Notes under the pieces: generated by a model
Told to the model about the DNA's origin: nothing
Seen by the model: the letters and a program-made list of their open reading frames with translations, nothing else
Database searches by the model: none
Made by a program: the position numbers and the translations under genes
NCBI RefSeq assembly: GCF_900589395.1
Contig: NZ_UUIS01000014.1
Coordinates: 62,001 to 126,000 of the forward strand
Direction of reading: 5' to 3'
DNA: 64,000 nucleotides
Origin: Pseudomonas viridiflava
Lineage (GTDB): Bacteria; Pseudomonadota; Gammaproteobacteria; Pseudomonadales; Pseudomonadaceae
Shown: positions 19,801 to 27,106 of the stretch, in pieces
Layout of the letters: each line of letters starts with the position of its first letter
How positions within the stretch are numbered: the first letter of the stretch is position 1

Positions 19801-22599
19801 GCGGATGTCTTTCCTGAGCATGTCGATCGTGTGCTATCAGTAGTCGATGAGCTATTTGCAGTGCAGTGCGGTCTGTACTCCGAGGGGTTCAGAAGCATTT
19901 TGGTAAAGGTCCTTAAGCGCCTTACCAAGTTGACGCTGGATGAGGAGGTCGAAGACCAAGCGTTCGCCTTACTGAGGCGGTGGCGGAATTTTATCCAGTC
20001 AAATGTGAAGAACCGTCACGAGCTGGTTCCGGAACTTCTGAGCACCATTCCTCTCTTCGTTCGACTGGGCGCCACAGAGGAAGCTCATCAGACGTATCAA
20101 GCTGTTCTGTCGTTTTCCATGGGGCCGAGTTGGTATAAAGAGGATCAACTGAGCCTGATGACTACTGCTCTTCAAGGTGTCCGACAGGATGAGCCTCTGG
20201 AGGCGGGTGTTCTTTCGCGAGTTGCCGGTTGCCTAGAAATAGCCAGTGGAGAGATGACTTTTCAGCGCTTTGTCCGGTATGACAAAGCCGAGCTGCTCGG
20301 CATCTTGTGCGGGCGTGGGGATGTTCTGAAGGCTGTGCGCTACTTCCGTCGTCAGTCATGCGGGACCGCCGAGCAATTGCTGACCGAGGCTACCACAGGC
20401 GAGATCGACCGTATCGCTCCCCTTAAAGGAATGCGGTTTCCTGGCGGTGCCTTGGATGAACAAGATGCTTTGTACCGAATGCTGGAATCGGTAGGGTCTG
20501 CAGCTGATTGGCCTATCTGTTGGGCGCTCTTGGAGATCTATCAATTCGGTGACAGCCGCCACCTCGAGCGTTCTGCTCAAGCCTATGCGCGATTGGCTGC
20601 ACAGGTCGGGAGAGAACGGAGTGCACTTGTTCTGATGGTCGATCGGTTGATGATCATCTGCGAGGATGAATTCGATGATGAGCAGCGTGCGAGCTTCATA
20701 TCGACGCTGCGCGACAGCTTGCCTTCAGCCCTGCTGGGATCATTCGAGGAGGTATTGGGCGAGGCGTATGAGCCCACCGACGCAGGCTTGCCTGCCGCAG
20801 CGGGTAGCGTCGCTTTTCCCCCATACTCGTGGGATAGCAACTCTTTAGAGGGGGAGGAGCAAGACGAGTCGATCAGGAACGCGTTTGTTATGCCTGGAAT
20901 GTTTGGCACGTCGGATTCGAGCCGCGAATCTGAAGCAGCAGTTGCACGTGCTGAACGACACCTTGCCAGGGGTAACGCCTCTGCGGCTCGGGACGAAGCT
21001 TTAGCAGCGCTTGAACTTCTTCAGCATGGCGGATGGTCAATTTGGGGAAATTTGTCAGACAGCGCAGATAGAGCGGAAGCGATACTGCGTGATGAGGCGA
21101 ACTCAACCGACAGCGTGGTGAAGATCTACGCTCCCCTCATTCTCGCCGAGCGCCACGCGGACGCTTGGCGTCGCGCGGCTCACGTTATTAGAAAAATCTC
21201 GAGTATAGCCACGTGCGATGAGCGTGCAGGGCTAGTTCAACAGGTGGTTGAACACATAGAGATCCTCGTTGGCAAATCTCTCGAAAGCATCAGCGAATAT
21301 GAGTTTCTGGAGGCTGCCGGAACACAGGATGTGACTTCGAGCCTTTTAGAGCTGCTCTTAACGACAATTGACCACCCGAAGTGGTTGCGGCGGGATAAGG
21401 CCTCCGAACTGATCCTTTGGCTGCTAAATGCTCATCCTAGGTATATCCCGATGGTCGGCCCTCGGGCCTTCAGCATGGAAAGCACCAATCTGCCGGATGT
21501 TCTATGTGGGGTACTAGATCATTTATCGATGACAGCTCCATCCGAGCTCTGGGACCAACTGGCTCCTGCTCTAGATAGGGAGAGCATCCAAAGCAATTGT
21601 AAACATGTAGGCCGTCTTGGCGTGTTGCTGCGCATCTCCGAGCGAGCGGCGCTGAGAGGCTCCGAAAGTGCAGAGGTGATGTTGGAGGCTGTACGCTCGG
21701 CATTTCCTGAGTCTGCAGAATGCGTCGATGATGAGACCTCAGTGCAAGTACCGTGTCCAGACTGGGCTACACCTTGTGAGTCCGAGTGGCAGGAACTTAC
21801 CGCGCTGGGGCTTGTGACCCCGGGATTCGCCGAACAAGCGCAACAGATCCTACATGACGCATGCGAACCCCTTTCCATCGAGACAACCGTTGAGCTTGAG
21901 AAGCTGGTAGACAGAGGGGTTGGTGGCAGTTCAAACCAGGTGTTAAGCAGGTGGAGGGCGAAAGTTCGCTATGCACTTCAGGTAGCACTATTGCCTCAGG
22001 CGTTTGCCCCGCTTTTCCCTAAAATTGTTCAGATCTTTGGAGTGTATAACCCTTCACGACTCAGTCATCTACGGATTCTGGGTTTCACATCACCTTCGCG
22101 AACCTGGCTGGATTCGTTAAGTAACACGGAGAGCGCTGAATTCAAGCCCGTTAGGGGGAATGACATATATCTAGACTTTTTTGAGCGAGTCTGGGACGGT
22201 AATCGCTATCGACGTGTCCGGATGACTGCTTTCTTTTATCATGCGGATGAGCAGCCGGATCCACCAAGTCAACTCGCGGAGTTCTATTCCACCGAGTTGC
22301 CGGAATCGAGAGCGACCTCCGTACAAGACGTATGTGCGAGAGTGGAATGGCGGCCGGTGTTCTTTGGCGGTTTTACGCCTGCGGTACCTTCGGCCAGACT
22401 GAGGCAGATGACCAATGCCACAGGTCCCGACATGACTCGTGCCAATTGGCGAATGGGCCGGACGAGGGATGCGGGCCCCCTGAACGAAGGTTGCTTCCTC
22501 GCAATTAAACGTTCTGCACTACGGTTGCATCCAGGCATTAAGATGGCCTGGTTATGCGAGATAGACGATAAACGCGTAATTATCAGTCGCCCAGCTTGA
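16804..22599 (+). CDS. Trypsin-like protease fused to a STAND/NACHT-type NTPase with long helical C-terminus (AVAST type I-like)
   Basis: A 1931-residue protein from ATG 16804, 4 bp after the MBL stop; an upstream frame extension lies within the MBL gene. Residues 1-190 are a trypsin-like domain with His35 (ITACHC), Asp72 (or Asp68) and Ser150 (GISGA). Then come a P-loop, GAHGIGKST (230-238), and Walker B with the STAND signature IIFVDGLDEA (about 326-335). A winged-helix-like segment (RWGIPTTQLAEIL) follows. The remaining about 1300 residues are helical, TPR-like repeats, with a distinct C-terminal domain of about 200 residues. In STAND proteins the repeats sense a ligand, NTP drives oligomerisation and the N-terminal domain is the effector. 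Confidence 0.75.
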   Translation: MIDAQIERATCQITCGDESGTGWLITGSHVITACHCVNDAIDAQMKIEVRFEVNGTAQEVIATVVDYDIALDICLLLLEREMDLVPIALDASLPPAGTLFSAFGFPMAKFSIGHRLEGLVSRVLESPKLGIDLDLQVEAPGTLSNYEGISGAALICDGRCQGMLRLGIDKSLGAVSIARVSEFLRRNSIPLGNTAGDSDRDSVLAPREEFTKDFDALVSTVVGGYAFIEGAHGIGKSTFCDSYQPSLSTLEYFGTYSFTHRPGTANPMHLAQPDVFFDWLNTLVSFHLTGSAGRVSVKKYSELITGTNELLSALAQAYSSQGKIGIIFVDGLDEAAKLGQSILEAFIGLLPQRMPDGLKLVIAAPSYVQLSAALGARMTTDSCILMPGLTRDAARTFCGDALLAERASAATVRIICDRAQGHALYLRYLIDLANGGADDEQLAALPLINGIIRNYYESLWPQLLADPDAINLLAIIARLRWGIPTTQLAEILNDAERVVLVTTLARIRHLLLRPAETTIYHLSFADFLIEKTALRDMDVQHRLAEYCETHLGNRYGTLNAVYHGLRSESADEARAVASCRQEWVDRCVTVGAEPDILLSDVSEALAGAAKQGSLLEVVRLLLLSQRIQFRYDTLFALSADLAADALVALGKTQEALQHAVRHGRLIVPVHLALRLALRLMDVDVEVALDLLDKVDAVVEKLHASEELTIGDFITVHEVRTQILLLRERAGNHAASQMLLNLMLASGQTIRASVESEPHRKQLLSDVLSIHLGGLACLKGRYLRLSTLRSYYEGSTAGFDQVLLQLLGNYHALCDGYGIAHDHRLLGEVFADIQTLLEEPDQEWTRPSLSITDAMVSLGAPAAILLNIVGPLDELIPFKFVAADNVSVDMASLNSGMARWRIAGLLDRELSCPVTTEIQHSDWQKGVESMCRALAWCDGAARYYRELADDVGLRSVWEMLEKHVFKRLRFTLAQRSEWKDSYGIPEVVFPEIYERLTDLIADVFPEHVDRVLSVVDELFAVQCGLYSEGFRSILVKVLKRLTKLTLDEEVEDQAFALLRRWRNFIQSNVKNRHELVPELLSTIPLFVRLGATEEAHQTYQAVLSFSMGPSWYKEDQLSLMTTALQGVRQDEPLEAGVLSRVAGCLEIASGEMTFQRFVRYDKAELLGILCGRGDVLKAVRYFRRQSCGTAEQLLTEATTGEIDRIAPLKGMRFPGGALDEQDALYRMLESVGSAADWPICWALLEIYQFGDSRHLERSAQAYARLAAQVGRERSALVLMVDRLMIICEDEFDDEQRASFISTLRDSLPSALLGSFEEVLGEAYEPTDAGLPAAAGSVAFPPYSWDSNSLEGEEQDESIRNAFVMPGMFGTSDSSRESEAAVARAERHLARGNASAARDEALAALELLQHGGWSIWGNLSDSADRAEAILRDEANSTDSVVKIYAPLILAERHADAWRRAAHVIRKISSIATCDERAGLVQQVVEHIEILVGKSLESISEYEFLEAAGTQDVTSSLLELLLTTIDHPKWLRRDKASELILWLLNAHPRYIPMVGPRAFSMESTNLPDVLCGVLDHLSMTAPSELWDQLAPALDRESIQSNCKHVGRLGVLLRISERAALRGSESAEVMLEAVRSAFPESAECVDDETSVQVPCPDWATPCESEWQELTALGLVTPGFAEQAQQILHDACEPLSIETTVELEKLVDRGVGGSSNQVLSRWRAKVRYALQVALLPQAFAPLFPKIVQIFGVYNPSRLSHLRILGFTSPSRTWLDSLSNTESAEFKPVRGNDIYLDFFERVWDGNRYRRVRMTAFFYHADEQPDPPSQLAEFYSTELPESRATSVQDVCARVEWRPVFFGGFTPAVPSARLRQMTNATGPDMTRANWRMGRTRDAGPLNEGCFLAIKRSALRLHPGIKMAWLCEIDDKRVIISRPA

Positions 22600-22608
22600 G
22601 ACCCAGAT

Positions 22609-22887
22609 ATGATTCCGAGAATTCAAACTATGGAAACGCCGGTAACTCGTGCAGAGTTTGAGCTTAGATTTCATTACCTGCTAGAAAATCTGAAGAACGG
22701 CAGAGTGCAATACCCATCAAGTGTAGTCGAGAGCTTGCTCAGGCTGAAGCTGCTCCCGAATGGCCGGCTGGACTTCCTTAGTGTCGACGAATCAGCCCGG
22801 TTACAGGTGAACACGATGCATACTTTCATGGCGATGCGGGAAGCCCTTCAAGATCAGAAGGAACAAAGCTGGCCCTCTGGAGATTGA
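22609..22887 (+). CDS. Small protein after the protease-STAND gene, possible third AVAST component
   Basis: A 92-residue protein (MIPRIQTMETPVTRAEF...); an alternative start at ATG 22630 would give 85 residues. It is predicted mainly helical and soluble, with no known motif. It starts 9 bp after the 1931-residue gene on the same strand, so it is almost certainly co-transcribed. AVAST type I loci are known to carry a third small gene; that equivalence is inferred from position and size only. Confidence 0.5.
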   Translation: MIPRIQTMETPVTRAEFELRFHYLLENLKNGRVQYPSSVVESLLRLKLLPNGRLDFLSVDESARLQVNTMHTFMAMREALQDQKEQSWPSGD

Positions 22888-22932
22888 CAGCAGAGGTGCT
22901 GGTGTTGGCTAGACAGCTTGGTTGGACAGCTC

Positions 22933-23052
22933 ATGAGCGTCGAATGTCCAACCACCGAATCGGTACGTCTGAGCGGGAAGGTAGTGGCCGATTTGATCGA
23001 GCGTGCCACCCAAAGGGCCCGCGTATTAAAACCGCTGGCAGAATACGGCTGA
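22933..23052 (+). CDS. Possible 39-residue peptide gene
   Basis: The frame MSVECPTTESVRLSGKVVAD... ends TGA at 23050-23052. Composition resembles a real helical peptide or the N-terminal piece of an antitoxin-like protein. There is no strong ribosome binding site. It lies 46 bp after the previous gene and may be a degraded fragment. A 67-residue overlapping frame at 22884-23087 looks less like protein. Confidence 0.25.
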   Translation: MSVECPTTESVRLSGKVVADLIERATQRARVLKPLAEYG

Positions 23053-23096
23053 TTCGTAAGCAGTTGTGCAAAAAAACCGGGAAATGAAGGAGCAAC

Positions 23097-23258
23097 ATGA
23101 CGGCATTCAAATGGTTGGTGAAGGACTCTCCAATCGAATCGCCCTGGCTACGCGGTACTAAGGCCTTTGGGATCAATAAGCCCTTCATGCTGATTGATCA
23201 ATTTGGTGGCAAACAGCCGTATTTGATCAATCAGCAGTACTGGGAATATTGGCACTGA
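23097..23258 (+). CDS. Unrecognised 53-residue aromatic-rich small protein
   Basis: The frame MTAFKWLVKDSPIESPWLRG... ends at TGA 23256-23258. AAGGAG at 23087-23092 gives a good ribosome binding site. It has four Trp, four Phe and three Tyr in 53 residues, and a C-terminal QQYWEYWH. No transmembrane stretch is obvious. It sits downstream of the STAND operon, co-directional. Function unknown; it could be an accessory, a toxin-like peptide, or the start of a larger gene cut by the insertion end that follows. Confidence 0.42.
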   Translation: MTAFKWLVKDSPIESPWLRGTKAFGINKPFMLIDQFGGKQPYLINQQYWEYWH

Positions 23259-23451
23259 CACCTAATTGATCCATTGGCCAATGCCAGGCTGACCCAGCAC
23301 CAATCGGTAAATATCTAGCGCTGATAATGGTTTACCCGGGAGGAGTGCCTGGGGCAGTGAGATTTCGGTAACTGGGTCAATCCTATGCTGGCGGCTACAG
23401 GTGATCAAGCAACTGACTAAACGCTACGTCTGGTTGCCCGGCGTGAACGTG

Positions 23452-23652
23452 TTGTCACCTGCTTTTTTAGGAAAACTGTTATCAGGAAATTCGATCGCTT
23501 CCGAAATTGTCATCTACTTATTTTCACCAGACCAACGAAGGTCAGAGGATCTGGGTCAATAAACACGGCACCATTTGTCACCGACTTATTTAGAAAAGAA
23601 CAGTGATGAAAATTAATAGAGTCCGTCCACTAGGAATATAGTCTGTCCGCCC
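23452..23652. repeat. Three spaced direct repeats plus terminal TGTCCGCC, Tn7-class transposon end
   Basis: Copies start at 23452, 23508 and 23576 and share roughly TTGTCAYCBRCTTWTTTAG. They are 56 and 68 bp apart and all point the same way, and a TGTCCGCC motif follows at 23644-23651. The Tn7 left end likewise has three separated TnsB sites within about 150 bp, ending in TTGTCCGCCCACA. No tns genes are present. This is pattern recognition only; the match to Tn7 is partial. Confidence 0.45.
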
Positions 23653-23669
23653 TCTCCAAGAGGGCGGAC
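23645..23669. repeat. Perfect 11-bp inverted repeat at the putative transposon end
   Basis: GTCCGCCCTCT (23645-23655) and AGAGGGCGGAC (23659-23669) are separated by CCA. It may be a hairpin terminator without T-tail, or two abutting element termini. The left arm overlaps the TGTCCGCC terminal motif. Confidence 0.45.
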
Positions 23670-23822
23670 CTTAGTGACTGTTAAAATTGAAGTTTCTCGA
23701 AGAAATAGATCCGCAAAAGTTCGCACCTTTATAGATTTTCTTTCTTCGCAACCCGGCCTTTGCCCGGCGATTGAAAACGAACAGTAACGGGATGAACTTC
23801 CTTGTGGCCAACACCCGGCCTT

Positions 23823-24394
23823 TCAGCTCATATACCTATCGAAAAGAAGCTTAACCAACTGGCGCAGCCATATATTCCCAGGGTCGTGGTGATAGCGCGG
23901 GTGCCAATACTGCCGCAGGTGCAAGCTGGGAGACGGGATCGGGGTTTTTATCACCTTGACCGCATGGTAGCGTAGAAAAGTTTTCCCCAGTTCACTGGGG
24001 ACGGTAGCAATTAAAGTCGGGTTTTTCTCTAGTATCATCGGCACCGTGATGAAGTGTGGGGTTGTAAGGTAAATCTCTCGGCGATGTCCCAACTCATCGA
24101 TGAACTGGTCGTAGCGTGTACTACGGTCTGACAGGACGACGGAAACATGCTTCATGCCCAGGAACTGTTCAAGGTTTACTTCGTCGCCAGGGTAGGTGCA
24201 ACTGACAATGGTGCAAAAAGAGTGCATGAACAGCTCTTGTTGAAAAAGGTTAGGGTCCTGAATGTAATGGGACCCAATAGCCAGATCTGTATCACCCCTC
24301 TCCAGTGAATTCGCAATATGCTCGGTGGGTAACTGCGACGTCCGTATCCGGCAATGGGGGGCCACTTCCCGCGTTTGTACCGCTGCAACCGATG
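23823..24394 (-). pseudogene. LysR-family regulator lacking its N-terminus
   Basis: The minus-strand frame encodes about 190 residues of the substrate-binding domain and the characteristic C-terminus (QYWHPRYHHDPGNIWLRQL) seen in NahR/NodD-type regulators of aromatic catabolism. The DNA-binding domain is missing: homology stops near 24394, where the IS66 tnpC remnant begins. The gene was therefore cut by IS66 insertion or by recombination at it, and should be non-functional. Confidence 0.75.
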
Positions 24395-24923
24395 CCTAAA
24401 CAGTTGGCCGAACAAGCGCTGCACTCAATCGGCGGGCTGTACGAAGTCGAACGGCAGGCCAAAGACATGAGCGATGAAGAACGATGGCGATTACGCCAAG
24501 AAATAGCGGCGCCCCTTGCACAGAAGTTACATGAGTGGATGCTGGCTCAGCGCGACCTCGTGCCCGAGGGGTCGGCCACGGCCAAGGCTCTGGATTACAG
24601 CTTGAAACGCTGGGTAGCGCTGACGCGCTGCCTGGATGATGGTGCCGTACCCATCGACAACAACCCGGTGGAGAACACGATCAGGCCATGGGCGCTTGGG
24701 CGCTCCAATTGGTTGTTCGCCGGGTCTCTGCGCAGTGGCAAACGAGCGGCAGCGATCATGAGTTTGATCCAGTCGGCACGCATGAACGGGCATGATCCGT
24801 ACGCGTATCTCAAGGAGGTACTGACGCGATTGCCGACGCAGAAAGCGAGTGAGATCGAGCCTCTACTGCCGCATCAGTGGATGCCTGGCTGATCTACGCA
24901 AGGCGTATTCCCCGTACGCTTAC
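24395..24923 (+). mobile_element. IS66-family remnant with 3' part of tnpC
   Basis: The last about 160 residues of TnpC are preserved (LAEQALHSIGGLYEVERQ to LPHQWMPG, stop at 24892), followed by a right inverted repeat ending CGCTTAC at 24923. The DNA differs from the complete copy at 9327-11734, so it is a different IS66 member and not a partial duplicate. The 5' two-thirds are gone. Confidence 0.82.
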
Positions 24924-24943
24924 TGACAGCCTTCGGCAGGAAG

Positions 24944-25402
24944 CTACTCATTAGCCTGCATCAGTTCCAGAGTGATGTGATCTGGCCCGGTCACATATAC
25001 AACTAGAGTTCCCTTGCGTGGGCCTGCGGGAATCGCTTGAGGCTTGCCTCTTGCTTTCCAGCCTGCTTGCTCAATGCGTTCGAGTACGGCGTATATGTCT
25101 TGCACTCTCAATGCCAAATGCGCTGAACCAATCGCTGATGCCGTAGGTGGCGTGATACCGTGGCGGTCACCCTGCGAATATTCCAGCAACTCTACTCGGC
25201 TGCCATCCGGGCCTTTGACTATCGCCGTTCGCACGCTCGGATCGGCGGTGCCGGTTACTTGCAAAATGAATGATCCGCCCATTTCCGACTGACGCTCAAG
25301 GGTGAACCCAAGTCCAATTGTCCAGAAGCGAATGGCTTCTTCCAATGAACGGACTGCGAAGCCAATATGATCGACGGCATGCACCATGTGGTTAGAATTC
25401 AT
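24944..25402 (-). CDS. VOC-superfamily (glyoxalase/dioxygenase-like) protein
   Basis: A 152-residue protein from ATG 25402 (MNSNHMVHAVDHIGFAVRSL), with AAAGGA about 8 bp upstream; an upstream start would add 10 unlikely residues. It has two beta-alpha-beta-beta-beta units, metal-ligand-like His (VDHIGFAV and SAHLALRV) and a glutamate near the end (HITLELMQ). It resembles lactoylglutathione lyase-like or bleomycin-resistance-like proteins; the substrate is unknown. It is divergent from an AraC-type regulator, a likely control pair. It survives intact among IS66 debris. Confidence 0.8.
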   Translation of the reverse strand: MNSNHMVHAVDHIGFAVRSLEEAIRFWTIGLGFTLERQSEMGGSFILQVTGTADPSVRTAIVKGPDGSRVELLEYSQGDRHGITPPTASAIGSAHLALRVQDIYAVLERIEQAGWKARGKPQAIPAGPRKGTLVVYVTGPDHITLELMQANE

Positions 25403-25635
25403 CAAATGATCCTTTAAAAGTTCACGGGCCAACTAGGAAGGTGAGCTTGCGCATCCAGCTGTTACGGTCAAAATACAGAAAATAAATGGGTAGAGATACG
25501 CATAATCAGGCCAATCCAAGAGAAGCAACATTTGCAATTTTTAAACATTGAGTATTCCTCTGACCGGTCTTATTCTGCATTAGGCATTCAGGATACGGCT
25601 ACCTCGGATATGACATTGGATAACGTAAACCAGCC

Positions 25636-26415
25636 ATGAACCGCGCGCTTATGCCACTGGTGGCGATAGAGCAACGCGACCGGGCGATCCGCGAAACGGC
25701 GCCCCACACTCATACGACAGGCCAACTAATCGCAAGCCTTGCCGGCCTGCTTTCCGTCAGCACTGACGGCGGCTCATGGGTAGTGCCGGCTACCCATGCC
25801 ATTTGGATACCTCCCCGTGTCGCACACGCGATGATGTCACATGGCGCTTTTGCAGGAGCGATGGTCTATATCGCGGAGCAAGAGTGCGGGATCCTGCATC
25901 AAATGCCATGCACATTTAGGGTCAGCAGTTTGCTGCGCGAAGCGGTAAGCCGCGCTGCGTCGTGGGGACAACCACCCCGCAACGAAATGGAGTCGCGGGT
26001 TGCAGCAGTCATCTTGGATGAAATTGCTACCTCACCCGCTGAACCCATCGGTCTGACGCACCCCAATGACCCGCGCTTGAGGCGTATCACCGATGCGATA
26101 CTTGCTCAGCTTGATGACAATAGATCACTTGAAGATTGGGCTGTTTGGTCAGGTATGGCACCTCGAACACTTGCCCGGCGTCTGGTCGCTGAAACAGGTT
26201 TTGGTTTTTCTGAATGGCGACAACGTGCACGCACGTTGCGTGCTATTCAACTATTGGTCGAGGGGATGTCAGTGACGACAACGGCGATTGAGCTTGGCTA
26301 CGAAAATATTAGTGCTTTCATTGCCATGTTCCGTCGGATAATGGGTGTTACGCCAGGACAATATGTGCGAGCGCAGACACTGATTAGCAAAGAGGCAATT
26401 TCTAGATCAAGTTGA
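25636..26415 (+). CDS. AraC-family regulator with cupin N-terminus
   Basis: A 259-residue protein (MNRALMPLVAIEQRDRAIRE). The N-terminal cupin-like sensor (HTHTTGQLIASLAGLLSV, WIPPRVAH) and the C-terminal double helix-turn-helix (about 160-250: LEDWAVWSGMAPRTLARRL and ELGYENISAFIAMFRR) match the NimR/YdeC-type AraC group. It diverges from the VOC gene, with a 233-bp shared promoter region between. The likely target is that gene; the ligand is unknown. Confidence 0.82.
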   Translation: MNRALMPLVAIEQRDRAIRETAPHTHTTGQLIASLAGLLSVSTDGGSWVVPATHAIWIPPRVAHAMMSHGAFAGAMVYIAEQECGILHQMPCTFRVSSLLREAVSRAASWGQPPRNEMESRVAAVILDEIATSPAEPIGLTHPNDPRLRRITDAILAQLDDNRSLEDWAVWSGMAPRTLARRLVAETGFGFSEWRQRARTLRAIQLLVEGMSVTTTAIELGYENISAFIAMFRRIMGVTPGQYVRAQTLISKEAISRSS

Positions 26416-26452
26416 TGGGTGTAAGAACCGCTGTACCCTCCAACCCGATCCT

Positions 26453-26740
26453 GGTAAGCGTCCGCCGACGTCACCTTGCACGACTTAGGCAGATACCCAC
26501 TGATACGGCAGCAGTTGCTCAATCTCACTCGCTCGCTGCGTCGGCAACCGCGCCAGCACATCTTTAAGATAGGCATATGGATCGTGCCCATTCATGCGCG
26601 CCGATTGGATCAAGCTCATGATCGCCGCCGCCCGCTTGCCACTGCGAAGCGACCCGGCAAACAACCAGTTGGAACGTCCAAGTGCCCACGGACGAATCTG
26701 GTTTTCGACTGCGTTGTTGTCTATGCCTGCCTGACTCAAT
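26453..26740 (-). mobile_element. Second IS66-family remnant (3' end of tnpC)
   Basis: On the minus strand the frame encodes about the last 78 TnpC residues (IDNNAVENQIRPWALGRSNW to LPYQWVSA). The outer inverted repeat GTAAGCGTCCGCCGACGTCA starts at 26453. Homology begins abruptly near 26738. It is inverted relative to the remnant at 24395 and brackets the VOC/AraC pair, so the pair may once have been part of a composite structure. Confidence 0.78.
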
Positions 26741-26745
26741 AGCAA

Positions 26746-27106
26746 CTGTGTTTTTTCTATGCGCCCACACTCTGAATGTCACCGCATACTACGGTTACTT
26801 TTCTGATACTCAAATGACGCAGGGGCAAGGCATAAATAGGTCACTTACTCAGAAGTTACACTGAAAAATACTCAGAACAGTCTTAAACTGGGACAGTTTT
26901 GTGTGTGTTTCCTTGAGCGCTCTGAAAGCCTTGAAACCTTAGCCCTGCGTGCGACAGCGTTAATTACGTGTTCACGAGCACCGATCGATGACACCGGCAC
27001 CCTCTGGTCTCGATCTGCGATAAACCCCCCTTCCACCTGTGCAATAAACCCTGGCCGGTCATCCTCGGCGATCGGCTCACCGGGTTTGTAAAAGAGGAAC
27101 CACCCG
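26746..27106. other. Gene-free stretch before chrA
   Basis: About 360 bp with no convincing coding sequence. The first part is AT-rich and looks like remains of mobile DNA; the rest turns GC-rich and core-like toward chrA. AGAGGAA at its right edge is the chrA ribosome binding site. Confidence 0.45.

Larger units (their letters stand above)
23259..23822. other. Gene-free stretch holding transposon-end-like repeats
   Basis: No convincing coding sequence is seen in about 560 bp. It contains a group of three spaced direct repeats (23452-23600), a terminal TGTCCGCC motif and an 11-bp inverted repeat (23645-23669). A further AT-rich segment runs to the end of the broken LysR gene. Confidence 0.5.

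Noticed and set aside
22884..23087. 67-codon frame after the small AVAST-like gene
   Set aside because: Arg/Lys/Gly-rich with poor codon pattern; the overlapping 39-residue frame looks more protein-like.
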